From positions 558,001-622,000 of the forward strand of contig OZ221971.1 in the NCBI GenBank assembly GCA_965119685.1: a stretch of DNA of 64,000 nucleotides, given 5' to 3'. Positions 44,177 through 55,200 of this stretch are shown one piece after another. The notes beneath the pieces were generated by a model. It was given only the letters and a program-made list of their open reading frames with translations. It was not told where the DNA came from and did no database searches. Within the stretch, counting starts at the first letter, position 1. Each line of letters starts with the position of its first letter. The translations under genes and the position numbers were made by a program. The DNA is from Merdibacter sp965119685 (GTDB lineage: Bacteria > Bacillota_I > Bacilli_A > Erysipelotrichales > Erysipelotrichaceae).

Positions 44177-44289
44177 CCTTTTTTGTTACTTTATCCGCTT
44201 TTTGGGATGGTGAGAGGCGTGTGCAGATCAAAGCGCTATGGTAAGATAAAAGTGAAAAGTCAATCATGCATAAGAGAGGGGCGAGAGCG

Positions 44290-45060
44290 ATGGAGAAGAA
44301 AATCGCATTTTTTGATATTGACGGAACGTTAGTCGACATGAAGCGAAAGCAAATCAGCGAGAAGACGGTGGAGGCGCTAGCGCGGCTTTCGCAAAAGGGG
44401 ATCTTGCTGTGTGTGGCGACCGGGCGTTCCCCATTGATGCTGCCAAGCTTTCCGGGAATTCGTTTTGATGCGTTTTTAACCTTTAACGGTTCCTATTGTT
44501 TCCACCGTGACGGCGTCATCTATGAAAATCCCATCCCCACAGCCGATGTCCAGCAGATGATCGTCAATGCCGCGCACATGAAGCGACCGCTCTTATTGGC
44601 AACCGAGAATCGTCTGGCGGCCAACGGTGTGGCAGAGGATTTGACCGCATATCTGGCGGTAGCCAACGCCAAGCCCGAGCTTGCCGATGATTTTGCACAG
44701 CTGGCACAGGGAAAGGTCTACCAGATGATGATGGGCTGTAAAAAAAGCGAATATGAAACGGCGATGACACAGATCAAAGGGGCTAGAATCACCGCATGGT
44801 GCGACTGGGCGGTGGACATCATTCCGGCCAACGGCGGTAAGGGCAACGGCATCCGCAAAATCTTGGAGTACTACCATCTGCGTAAGGAAGATGCGATCGC
44901 ATTTGGCGATGGCGACAACGATATCGAGATGCTGCAGGCGGTGGGCACCGGCGTCGCGATGGAAAACGCCTCCCCGGGATTAAAGGCGGTTGCGGACGAC
45001 TTCTGCCCGCATGTGGAACAAGACGGCGTGTTTGCATATTGCAAGCGTCATCTGTTTTGA
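44290..45060 (+). CDS. HAD superfamily Cof-type phosphatase
   Basis: A 256-residue hydrolase with FFDIDGTLVDM (catalytic aspartates), VATGRSP (motif II) and FGDGDNDIEML (motif IV), plus a C2B-type cap. Paralogous to 10295-11062. GAGGGGCG precedes the ATG. Its substrate is unknown; it stands alone, before a terminator. Confidence 0.88.
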   Translation: MEKKIAFFDIDGTLVDMKRKQISEKTVEALARLSQKGILLCVATGRSPLMLPSFPGIRFDAFLTFNGSYCFHRDGVIYENPIPTADVQQMIVNAAHMKRPLLLATENRLAANGVAEDLTAYLAVANAKPELADDFAQLAQGKVYQMMMGCKKSEYETAMTQIKGARITAWCDWAVDIIPANGGKGNGIRKILEYYHLRKEDAIAFGDGDNDIEMLQAVGTGVAMENASPGLKAVADDFCPHVEQDGVFAYCKRHLF

Positions 45061-45610
45061 CTGCCGAGCAACGAGGACAATGCCTTTTCAAGCAAGCATA
45101 CGGCAACCGGCAAGCGCATCGGCTGCTTTTGTATGACAGGACGCCGCTATCGTTCAAGTGTGTACCGGCATGCTTGAACTTTTTTCTGAAACAGGACTCT
45201 CCATCATGACGCTGAGGATACCGGCATCATGCAGGATGGCGTGATGGGATTTACTGTTGTTTGGGAGAGGAGTGCGGTATCGCCTGTCTTCATTTAACAG
45301 CATACAGGGAAGCAAGCGTATCGTCGAAATAGGCAAGAGAGATAGAAACGGCGATGAAAAGGACAATGAACAAAACGTGCAGTCACAGCGATGGAAGCCA
45401 TACAGCCATCCTTAATCAGGGGATATGAGCGAACAGGAAAAAGGCAAGGCACATCAGCGCGTCATCAAGAAAAAAATGACGGTGAAATAAGACATAAGAA
45501 AAGATGTGCCGATAGGAACACGATGTTTAAAAGCAGACCGTACAGGTTATAGAAGTGTACGAAATGCAGAGAGAATCGTATTCGATCTCACACATCTTTT
45601 GCAAAAGCGC
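45061..45610. other. Gene-free region between two convergent genes
   Basis: Contains the terminator at 45152-45185. The remaining 420 bp show no gene, repeat or motif that I recognise. Confidence 0.5.
45152..45185 (+). terminator. Rho-independent terminator after the HAD gene
   Basis: GTTCAAG pairs with CTTGAAC around a 14-nt loop, followed by six T. Confidence 0.7.
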
Positions 45611-46507
45611 TTAGCCCTTTTTAGAGAATACCAGACAGGCGCCGCCCAACAGCCCGCTGTCCTCGTTGAGGTTGGTTTTGACGACGTTGACGAGCGGAGC
45701 GATGGTGGAGAACACCTTTGATTTTACCCGCATCTCCACATCCTCGACGAAGCCGGCAATCTTGAGCGCGACACTGCCCCCGAGAATGACGATGTCCGGA
45801 TCGAGGAAGGCGTAGATGATCGCAATCGCGTTGGCGAGATATTCCTTTGCGTCATCCATGATCTGCATGGCAGTTTCATTACCGGCAAGAGCAAGATCGT
45901 TCACCTCTCCGGCATGGCTGACCGTAAGTCCCGCTTTCTGTGCCCGCACGGTAATCGCCGTTCCCGAGGAGATCGCCTCTACGCCCCCGGGATAGATGCT
46001 GCCATGGCTTGGTCCGTCTTTCCACAGAGGGATGTGGGCGATCTCATGGGCAAAGCCGTGCGCTCCCTGATAAATCTGGCGGTTGATCGCCAAGCCCGCT
46101 CCGACCCCGGTGGAAATCGTCAGGAAAGAGACATAGGAATAGTCCTTGCCGCGTCCGATGCAGGCCTCTGCCAGACAGGCAAGGTTGGCGTCATTTTCCA
46201 GATAGACCGGCAGATCGGTCGCTTCGCTGAGCTTTTCACAGATCGGATAGTTGTACCACGCCCTGCCCAGATTCGGCGTGGTGAGAATGTAGCCGTGAAT
46301 GAGATCCAGCGGTCCCGGACAGGAGATGCCGATTCCTTTCGCCTCCTTGCCGAAGCTCTCGATCACTTTGCGTATCTCTTCGATCGTCACCTGCGGCTGC
46401 TGCGCATCCGTCGCAAACTGTACCCGTTCTTCCACCGCATACTCCTCATTGATGAGCGCCACGCGTGTGTTGGTACCGCCGATGTCGATCGCAATCGCAT
46501 ATTTCAT
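45611..46507 (-). CDS. ROK family sugar kinase
   Basis: A 298-residue protein with the phosphate-binding start MKYAIAIDIGGTNTRVALI, GISCPGPLD, LENDANLACLAE, GVGAGLAI and ILGGSV, typical of ROK glucokinase-like enzymes. The usual zinc-binding cluster CxCGxxGC is absent: the segment reads HEIAHIPLWKDGPSHGSIYP, then GGVEAISSG. The ATG at 46507 is 8 nt from GGAGG, better spaced than the upstream ATG at 46513. It is transcribed away from the AraC-type regulator. Substrate is likely a hexose or amino sugar. Confidence 0.87.
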   Translation of the reverse strand: MKYAIAIDIGGTNTRVALINEEYAVEERVQFATDAQQPQVTIEEIRKVIESFGKEAKGIGISCPGPLDLIHGYILTTPNLGRAWYNYPICEKLSEATDLPVYLENDANLACLAEACIGRGKDYSYVSFLTISTGVGAGLAINRQIYQGAHGFAHEIAHIPLWKDGPSHGSIYPGGVEAISSGTAITVRAQKAGLTVSHAGEVNDLALAGNETAMQIMDDAKEYLANAIAIIYAFLDPDIVILGGSVALKIAGFVEDVEMRVKSKVFSTIAPLVNVVKTNLNEDSGLLGGACLVFSKKG

Positions 46508-46835
46508 GCTCATTTCCTCCTTTGCTTGCTGCTTTACTTATAGCATATCATAGATTTTTCCTTTGCGAGGAGATAAAATAAAAAAGAGAACGGTCTTTGG
46601 CATTGAAAACCTTTGAAAAGGCGCGATGGCAAAGGGTTTTTCTTCGATTTTAGTTAGCTGTTGAAATCACCGTTATAATGCAGCGCCGTTTTGCCATGGG
46701 ATATGGGACGTATGCCATGGGGAGAGAATGAAAGAGAAAGCGATGTCTTTGTCTCAGGAACAGTGAATGAGGAGCTAAGGCAGACGCTTTAAGCGCAGCG
46801 ATGTATGTACACAGGCAAGGAAAGGAGAGGTTTGA
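46508..46835. other. Divergent intergenic region ROK kinase / response regulator
   Basis: No gene. A likely -10 (TATAAT, 46674-46679) for the rightward gene has a weak -35. An inverted repeat AAAACCTTT (46606-46614) / AAAGGGTTTT (46631-46640) lies just upstream of it and could be an operator. Confidence 0.5.
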
Positions 46836-48508
46836 ATGCTGGATGTATTGTTGGTAGAGCCCTCAAAGGCGATGGTACAGATTTATAAGAACATGATTCC
46901 TTGGGAGCTGTATGGCTTTACGATCGCTTCGGTATGTGACAGCGAGCAGCAGGCCATCTCCTACTATGGGGAATATAATTATGCATTGGTCATCTGCGAT
47001 CTGCGTTTGGCGGCGGGGGATGGGCTTTCCCTGATCCGCAAGCTGAGAGAGCTGGATGCGCATTGTCAGATCGCCGTCATCTCCGATCAATGCGACTACG
47101 CTTCCCTGCGAAGCGCCTTTCGTCTGCATGTGATTGATTTTCTGCAAAAAAAGGAAATCCGCGCGTCTTCACTGCTGGACTTGCTGCTGGAGGTACGCTC
47201 GCATTATGAGCGGGAAAGCGAGCCGTCACCACAGGCAGAGGTGGAAAAGCTGCTGGGGCACGTCCGCGATCATCAAACGATTGACGAGACGCTGTTTGAG
47301 GAGCGTTTGGCACAGGCCGGCGGCTCTTTGCTGCAACAGCCCTATGTGCTCGTCTATGTGCGTATGGACAACGTGCGTCAGATCAACCGCAAGTTAAAAA
47401 TATATGATCATCCGGACTGGATCAGCGAAAGCGAGTTTATGATGCTGTATAAGAGTAGGCTAAAGCAGCGAGAGGAGCTGCGGCGAAGCATCATGAAGTG
47501 CATCAGCACACAGCTGCAGCTGCATCCGTATCTGCTCTGGCTGATTAAGCGCCACAGTGCGCTGCTGCTGATTCCCTATGAGAAACGCGATGCTTTTTTG
47601 GCGCAGGCAGAGCGGTTGAAAGCGGCATTGGAAAGCGAGTGCCGTGCCGAGTTTTCCATCACCGTATCCGCCTTGAAAACCCAAGGGGGGGGGCAGCGTT
47701 TTTGGCAGATTTCCGCGCATTGATGGAAGGCGGGAAAAAGAAGTTTTACGTCGGCGACAGCAGTGTGATCGATTTGGCGAAGTGCGAGGAGTGGAGCGAG
47801 TTACACATCAGCAGATTTCCTCAGCATGCGCAGCTGCAAAACGCCCTGCTTGCCCACAACGGAGAAAAGGCGCTCTCCTGCCTGTTTCGCCTGCTGCGTG
47901 TCATCTTCGATAACCGTGTTTCCCAAGCGCGCGTATCCGCTTATTTCATAGGCTTCTTCGACTGGATGGAGAAGAACATGCACATCAAAGAGATGGAGGA
48001 CCTCTCTTTGCAAAAGGAAGCGGTAGCCGAAAGTGAGACATTTACTTTTTTGAGCTATGAGCTGGAACGCATCTTCAAGACCTTCCACGATCAGCTCTCT
48101 CGCCTGCACACCTCGCGCGCCTATCGCATCAGCGTGATGAAAGCCTATATCGAGGAGCATCTTTGCGAATCCTTCGATCTGCACGAGGCGGCAAAGGCGG
48201 CGGGGATCACGTACGCTTACGGCTCGCGCATCATGAAAGAGGAGTGCGGAGAGCCGTTATTGCAATATGTCAACCGCCGGCGTATCGTTAAGGCGGCAGA
48301 GCTGTTAGCGGCGGGTGATCAGCAGATTCAAGTGATTGCGGAAACGGTCGGTTTTGGTGATGCGCTCTATTTCAGCCGGCAGTTTCACAAGCTGATGAAA
48401 GAAAGTCCGCGCGCCTACCGCAAGCGATTACAAAACATGGATGAAAAAAAAGGTGACCCCGGCGGCAAAGAGAAACATGGACAAAACCGTAAAAAAGGAA
48501 CTGATTGA
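46836..48508 (+). pseudogene. AraC-type response regulator interrupted by a frameshift at a G9 tract
   Basis: Two open frames together encode a YesN-like regulator. The first (46836-47723) has a receiver domain (MLDVLLVEPSKAMVQIYKNM; phosphoacceptor Asp in VICDLRLAAGDG) and a linker; it stops shortly after nine G at 47685-47693. The second frame, open to 48508, carries the C-terminal AraC HTH (MKAYIEEHLCESFDLHEAAK and DALYFSRQFHKLMKESPRAYRK). One extra G, or two fewer, would join them into about 556 residues. A sequencing error, phase variation or a slippage site are all possible. AAGGAGAGG precedes the ATG. No partner kinase is nearby. Confidence 0.8.
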
Positions 48509-48591
48509 TTTTTTCTATATCATGGGCGCACATTGATGGAAAAATTTCTCCTGTGCTTTAATGAACTTGTAAAGGATGGGAGGAAGAAACT

Positions 48592-51500
48592 ATGCGATTA
48601 CGCAATTTTGTGCTTTCCGCAGCGCTGTTATCGACAACGATCATTCCGATACAGGCGAGCGGCAATGAAAAAGCAGATGAGATCCTGCCGGATCCGGTGG
48701 ATTTGCAGGGGACGTATGTCTATGATGCGTCATTGAGTGACGAGTTTAACGGGGAAGTCAGCGATATGTGGCTGATGGACTATATGCCATGGTGGAGCGA
48801 TACGGCGACAAGGGAACAAAGCGGGACTAAGACACGCTATCGCTTTATCGATGCGGATAGCGCAGGCAATCAGAGTTTACAAATCTATGTCAACGGAGAA
48901 AACCGGATGGGGGAAGAAAACTTCCAGCCGTATTATCTGGAAAAGCTCTCCGAACCGCGGAGTGCAGAGGCGGCAGATCGCTATTTAGCGGCGACGAACC
49001 AGAAAGGCAACTGGAACTCCAAGTTTGCCGGATTTATGGCCGGCAGCAAGGACTACCTCAACACCTTCCGCGGCAGCGAGGCGCCGATTGAAAACCATAC
49101 GAATTACAGCGACGCCGGAGCGACGACCTACGGCTACTTTGAGACTCGCTGCAAGTTCCTCTCGATGAACAGAAACGAGGGATTAGCGCCGGCATTCTGG
49201 TTCATCGGTATGCAGGATGATGCGACGGACATGGCGGAAGTGGATGTCTTTGAGTTTTTGGATAATTATACCTTGGATTTTACCATTCATGATAAAGGCG
49301 ACCCGAACGTGAAGAAGGTTACCCATCAGATTAAATTTACAGAGGATATGTCCAAGGATTATCATACTTATGGAATCCTATGGGATGAAACGGGCTTCAG
49401 CTTATATGTGGACGGCGAGTTCAAGTATAAGCATGATCAGAAGATCGACTACCGCATGATTCCGATGTTCTCTATCAACCATCATGAAAACGGATGGATC
49501 GGCAGTGTCGATGGCAAAGATCATCCGGAAGAACGCACGATGGACATCGATTACTACCGCGTGTTCAAAAAAGAAGGAACTGATTGGGAGCCGAATGAAC
49601 CGCAGCTGATAGAAGGGGCGCCGGGCGTCAACGTGGCAGGCAATGCCTACATCTCCTTGTTTGGCTTAAAGGGTACGGAGGTCGAAGCGACGCCGATGCA
49701 GTGGTTCAACGACGGCGATACGACGCAAAGTGTGCTCAGCGGTATCTTTGACCGCATGGGGAAATCGATGCAAAGCTCTGTCTTGCCGCAGTACCTCTAC
49801 ATCGACTGGAAGACGCCGGCATCCTTTGATACGATCATCCTGCATGCGCAAAATGCGGCTTCCTGTGCACCGACGCTGGTCGATGTGGAGATCTCCGAGG
49901 ACGGCAAAAACTGGAAAACGATTCAGTCGGATGTCGCTTTGACATGGACCACGGATTCTCAGATTGCGGAAGCGAATACGATTCAACTGGATACACCGGT
50001 GGAAAATAACCTGTATGCGCGTCTGAACATCAAGGAAGCCAACCTGAACGCACAGGGACGCTTCGGCTTGTGCGAGGTGGAAATCGGCGAGGAGATTACG
50101 CCGATGGAACCGGAATATTTGCCGTTGCCGGATGCGGTGGATACGAACATGAAAGAATCGGTATTCACCACTTGGACATTTAATGACACAGACGTATCTG
50201 CCACCGGAATGCAGCTGACTTATGGCGCAGGAACGACGCCGCAGTATACTGAGGGCAGAAACGGTGGTAAGGCATTGTCGATTGACGGATATAATCAGTA
50301 CATCTATGCGCCGTTAAAAGACGATGAAGGAAATCAGCTCAAGAGCGATGAGGACTTCACATTTGCGATGTGGATCAAGCCGGATGCCGTCAGTGCCGCA
50401 AACGCTGATCAGATCATCTTGGCACAGCAGACAGGTACCAGCGGCGGCCGCCCATGGCTGTTTATGTATAACGGCACTTTAGGAACCTTCCTTGGCAATG
50501 ATAATACGTTTGGCAAGCTGTCCTTGCAAAGCGGTGAGTGGCAGTATGTAGCGGTTACTTTCCATGTGACGGATGCCGATCAGAAAAAGGGAGAAGTCAC
50601 GCTGTATGTCAACGGACAGCAGGATACGAAGAAAGTGATTACCTATGAAGATGACAGCCTGTCAAATCCGCAGCTTCTGCTCGGCCGGCATAAGAGCGGC
50701 AGCAAGGGCTACTATCACGGTGCGATGGCAGACGTCCTGCTGTTAGACAAGGCGTTAGCGCCGCAGGACATGGCGGCATTATATGCGGCAGAGGGCGATG
50801 TGACAAACATACAGAGCGAGACCTATGATTTGACCAAGGTGCTGGCATTGCCGGACATCAGTGGAATGGTCAACGAGATGACATTGGCAGACGTTGTGCT
50901 CCCTGCGCAGGTGAGCGCGGTGTTTGACAAGACCTATGTACAGAATGTACCTGTCACATGGAGTGATACAGATCTGCAAGCGATCGATTTCTCTCGTGCC
51001 GCAGTTTACACGATCAACGGCACCTTAGACCTCAGCGCTTATCCGCAGACGACGAATACACAGAACATACAGGTTCAGCAAAGGGTCGTAGTGAAAGCGC
51101 CGGTGACCCTTGCCGAGCTGTCCGCTGTTTTAGAGAAGATTAACGCGTTAGACGAAAACGAATATACGCCAACCAGCGTTGCGGAGTTTAAAGCTGCCGT
51201 TGGGCATGTACAGACAAAAGAGACACAGCTGATCATCGGCAGCTACCCGAATCTCTCCACTCCGCAAACCGTTCCTGCATATGCAACGCAGGAGATAGTG
51301 GACAGCGTTACTGCGGAATTGAATGAGGCATTTACCCTGCTGGTGAAGAAAGAAAGCGCCGCTGTAGACGACAGCGAGCTGCGCGATCTGTTAGCACAGG
51401 CGCAGAAGCTTTCCAAGGACGATTACACAGCTGACAGCTGGGATCGACTGGCACAGGCGATGAAAGCCGCAACGGCACTGTTAGAGAGCGATGAGTTCAC

Positions 51501-51771
51501 CCAATCAGACGCTGACTCTATGACGGCAGCGCTGCAAGAGGCGATCAACGCACTGGAGAAACAAACGCCTTCTTCCCCGCAGGAACCAAATCCGGGAACG
51601 ACGAAACCAAGTACGGGAAATCCGACAGAAGCTGAAACAGACGACAATGCGTCAAAAGAACCATCGGCAGATACCGCCGCAGAAAACGCGTGGGCGATCT
51701 GGATGGGTCTCAGCGCCGCCGCAGGCATGTCAGCCTATCTCTTCTATCGCAGACGTACAAAGGAACAATAG
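48592..51771 (+). CDS. Secreted multidomain GH16 family glycoside hydrolase, membrane-anchored
   Basis: A 1059-residue exported protein. Signal peptide 1-23; GH16 domain about 30-345 with the catalytic motif E216-V-D218-V-F-E221; a discoidin-like F5/8C domain (about 350-500); a LamG/concanavalin-like domain (about 525-735, with FTFAMWIKPDAV); an Ig-like domain (about 750-830); two FIVAR helical repeats (about 840-1005); a Pro/Thr-rich linker and a C-terminal membrane helix with a basic tail (YRRRTKEQ). No LPXTG motif is present. GH16 members cut beta-1,3/1,4 glucans, galactans or host glycans; the target is unknown. AGGAGG precedes the ATG. Confidence 0.88.
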   Translation: MRLRNFVLSAALLSTTIIPIQASGNEKADEILPDPVDLQGTYVYDASLSDEFNGEVSDMWLMDYMPWWSDTATREQSGTKTRYRFIDADSAGNQSLQIYVNGENRMGEENFQPYYLEKLSEPRSAEAADRYLAATNQKGNWNSKFAGFMAGSKDYLNTFRGSEAPIENHTNYSDAGATTYGYFETRCKFLSMNRNEGLAPAFWFIGMQDDATDMAEVDVFEFLDNYTLDFTIHDKGDPNVKKVTHQIKFTEDMSKDYHTYGILWDETGFSLYVDGEFKYKHDQKIDYRMIPMFSINHHENGWIGSVDGKDHPEERTMDIDYYRVFKKEGTDWEPNEPQLIEGAPGVNVAGNAYISLFGLKGTEVEATPMQWFNDGDTTQSVLSGIFDRMGKSMQSSVLPQYLYIDWKTPASFDTIILHAQNAASCAPTLVDVEISEDGKNWKTIQSDVALTWTTDSQIAEANTIQLDTPVENNLYARLNIKEANLNAQGRFGLCEVEIGEEITPMEPEYLPLPDAVDTNMKESVFTTWTFNDTDVSATGMQLTYGAGTTPQYTEGRNGGKALSIDGYNQYIYAPLKDDEGNQLKSDEDFTFAMWIKPDAVSAANADQIILAQQTGTSGGRPWLFMYNGTLGTFLGNDNTFGKLSLQSGEWQYVAVTFHVTDADQKKGEVTLYVNGQQDTKKVITYEDDSLSNPQLLLGRHKSGSKGYYHGAMADVLLLDKALAPQDMAALYAAEGDVTNIQSETYDLTKVLALPDISGMVNEMTLADVVLPAQVSAVFDKTYVQNVPVTWSDTDLQAIDFSRAAVYTINGTLDLSAYPQTTNTQNIQVQQRVVVKAPVTLAELSAVLEKINALDENEYTPTSVAEFKAAVGHVQTKETQLIIGSYPNLSTPQTVPAYATQEIVDSVTAELNEAFTLLVKKESAAVDDSELRDLLAQAQKLSKDDYTADSWDRLAQAMKAATALLESDEFTQSDADSMTAALQEAINALEKQTPSSPQEPNPGTTKPSTGNPTEAETDDNASKEPSADTAAENAWAIWMGLSAAAGMSAYLFYRRRTKEQ

Positions 51772-52264
51772 CAAAACTGCTGAAAGCAAGCGTGAACAAA
51801 AACGGATAAAAACAAAGAAAAGCGCGACTTAAAGACAGATCACGAAAATTAAGAAAAATTACTGAGAAGAAACTTGAATAGACGTAATGCAACGCCGTTC
51901 TTCTAAAGAGAAAATCTTCTGCTTTATGGCGGATAAAGCGCGTTGAATAAGTATTGGCAGAGGATTCAAGATACGGTTCAGTTTTAGCAAAGCGTACGAG
52001 TTTCTTCTCGCCTGCATTTACGTTGTTAGCAGGTGATAATCCGACCCATAATACGAGTTGTTGATTCGATTCAAATTGCGTCATATCGTTGCCGGTCTCT
52101 GAAAGGGAGATCATAGCCGATAGAGGACGAATTGCATTGCTGCTTCCCTCCACGTGCTAGTTACCGACTCTCTTACATGGTAACCCAAAAGTTATATGTG
52201 AAGGATCTTATGGAGGGAATATTTATGCCTGCGCGGCTTCAGGCGCAGGGAAATGGAGGAAAGA
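51772..52264. other. Intergenic region with an IS110 transposase remnant
   Basis: About 490 bp between two large exported-enzyme genes. The middle holds the transposase remnant at 51870-52153. A GC hairpin CCTGCGC / GCGCAGG (52228-52249) lies just before the next gene's ribosome binding site. Confidence 0.6.
51870..52153 (-). pseudogene. IS110 family transposase remnant
   Basis: The minus strand reads AIRPLSAMISLSETGNDMTQ, then FESNQQLVLWVGLSPANN, then GEKKLVRFAKTEPYL, recognisable as the C-terminal core of IS110-family transposases (usually PLSAxTIxSEIG, QLxxWAGLTP, GKKKxxRIxKxG). About 90 codons remain, with altered conserved residues and no start or N-terminal DEDD domain. It is an inactive relic between two large exported-enzyme genes. 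Confidence 0.75.
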
Positions 52265-55200
52265 ATGAAGTTAGTCAAAAAAATGTTTTGTTTCTGTCTT
52301 GTGTTATTTCTGGGGGTCGTTTCAATGATTCCGATAAACGCGAATGCGGATACCGGGTATAATATAATAACGATCAATGCAAAAAAAGATAGAGGAGAAG
52401 GTGTAAATAAATTTAATTATTTCCCTGAAAGCAAATGGAAATACGATGGCGTAGCTGATGAAGTATTTACTAATGTAGATACTACCTTGTCTGAGAATCA
52501 TGATGTATACTACACCGTGACCTTTCATGGCACGGGAGTTGAAATATGGGGATATAAAGCACCTAGACATGCAAAAGTTTCATTTTCAGTAGACGATGGC
52601 GCGGAGAAGATTGTTGATACATATTCTTCACAAAGAGAATTTGTCAAGCTGATAGAGTTTAAGGATTTAGATAATGAACAGCATATTGTAAAGGCAAAAG
52701 CAACAGGGGAGAAAAATCCCAGCGCTGCGGCCGGAGATATTCAGGTAACTGAAGCGAGAATTTATCAGCCTAAAAAGGAAGCGACAAATGTTACATTTTT
52801 AGATGAAGAAGTGTCTATGTATGTTGAGGATACATATCAAGTCAGATATGAATTAGATCCAGCCGACAGTAAATTGCCAAGTGATTTTTATTTCACTTCC
52901 GCTGATGAAACGATAGCTGAGGTAGATAAAATTACAGGTTTAGTGACTGCGCATAAACCAGGAGAAGTTATTATAAACGGAACATGTCAAAGCCTGGGCA
53001 TTTATGCACATATGAAAATAAAAGTTGCAGAAAAAGGGAAAATCCATTCTACCATTGTAGATTCTAATGATCAGTACAAACAAGACGAGTATCAAGATCT
53101 GCTGAAAACAAATGTAAAGAATGAATTTTTATGGGCATGGAAAAACGATAAGGCAATTTCTGAAATTGCGGTTCTTGCAACTGATGAGGATTTGTCAAAT
53201 GTATCTGTTGAGATCGGAGAATTCAAAAACGAAAATGGAACTTCATTAGATAAAAACTTAATTGAAGCAACGCAAATAAAAGAGGCTACTGGTTTTATTG
53301 GGAATGCCGGATACTCTTTCAATAATCCCGAGGGCATTATGCCTACTGGTCCGAAAGATCAATATTTCGACATATTATATTCTCAGGAGCCTTTCGACAT
53401 TGAGAAAAATAAGTTTTCATTGATATGGCTGGATTTTAATGCTTCTAAAAATACTGAACCGGGAATCTATACCGGGACGATTTCTATTACTGCAGATGGA
53501 TTAAAAGAGAAGCAAATATTCCATTATACATTTGAAGTAATCAATGCAGAGCTCAGTAATGCTGAGGATTATAATTTTAGACCTGACTATTGGACTTACC
53601 CTTTCAGCAGCGCTGAATATTATGATGTGGAACCATTTTCTGAAGAGCATTTAGCTATTCTTAAGGATCATCTTTTAGAATATAAAGCTTATGGTGGTAC
53701 TACTATAACAGGCACTTTAATTGAGGAAGCTTGGGGCGGTCAGACTTACGGGGAGATGAATAAAGAAGATGGAGATATTGTACGAACTCCTTCGTTAATC
53801 AAATGGACTAAGAAAGCTGACGGCAGTTGGGAGTTCGATTATACATATTTGGATAAATATGTAGAACTAGCTAAATCAATCGGTATAGGTGATGATATTG
53901 TACTATACAGTCCAATGCCATGGAATGATCAAGTAACCTATTATGACGAAAAAACATCTGAAATGAAAAAAGAAACTGTAAGTACAAGCAACAAAGAAGA
54001 GTATTCACAGTTCTGGCTGCCGTTCTTTAAAGATTTTGCAAATCACTTAGATGAGAAGGGTTGGTTTGATGATGTGTCGCTAGGATTCGATGAAAGACCT
54101 AATATGAAGCTTGTGTTTGATGTGATTGATACAGTAACTAATAAAGATGGTAAAGTGTTTAAAAAACAAGGCGCCTATAATAATATTTATAGCGGTGATG
54201 GCGTTCCAGAAAGGATGGATAACCTGTCATATAATTTAAATCAAATAAGATTAACAGGTATAGATAAGTTTAAACAATTTGTTGCTGAACGAAAAGCTAA
54301 AGGTTTAAAGACAACTACATATACAGGTACTGACATATTCCCGAATACATTTCTGCGTTCAATTCCGGCAGAAGGTTATTGGACAATGATGTTCTCAGGA
54401 TCGTTGAATTTAGACGGATTTTTAGATTGGGCATATGATGCATGGGTAGAAGATCCGCTTAGAGATACTACGCATTTTGCGTTCCAAGCAGGCGATTGTT
54501 TCATGGTGTATCCTTCTGAAAAAAACGCCAATACGAAAGTATCATTACCATCCATTAGAAGTGAAAAATATGATGAAGGAGTTCGTGATATCAATAAGCT
54601 ATATTTAATGAAACAGAACTGTCCTGAACTTTCCGATGAAATAGATAGTCTATTCAGTCGCGTGAAACCAAATTATGAATTTGAAGTAGTTGAGAATGAA
54701 CCTGGTTGGATGTTTAATAATGGAAAACCGGCTAGATGGATAACTGAAAATGGTAAAGCCGAAATGCTTTCCGATGTGGAAGCATTTAAAGAAGAAATCT
54801 ATGAAATAAGCAAGATTTATGAAGAATCGATCACAGAGCCAGATGAGTCTATTAAACTAGAGCTAGAGACTGATAAAGCTGACTTAAAAGTAGGTGAAAC
54901 ATATAGAATTAAAGTAACGATTACGCCGGAAAATGCAGCTGATCAGAAGCTGGTTTATACAAGTCAAAATCCTGAAATTGCAAGTGTAGATAGTGAGGGC
55001 TATGTAAAAGCTTTAAAGGCAGGAAAAGCAGTTATCATTGTGAGTGATCAAAATCATCAAGTGGAAGCAGCATTTAATGTAAACGTTGTTGAAGATAGCT
55101 TTGCAAACAAAGATATCCTATATTCATTGCTGGAAAAATATAAAGGATATTCTGCGGCAAATTATACTGAGGAAACGTGGACGGTATTCAAAGAAGCATA

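Larger units (their letters stand above)
43858..44289. other. Gene-free region after nrdG with repeat sequences
   Basis: Holds the nrdG terminator (43861-43907), repeat copy B1 (43949-43992, similar to 60786-60825) and repeat copy B2 (44071-44176, similar to 18291-18388). No gene was found. Confidence 0.6.

Noticed and set aside
48592..51771. LPXTG cell-wall anchor in the GH16 protein
   Set aside because: The C-terminus has a helix and basic tail but no LPXTG-type pentapeptide.
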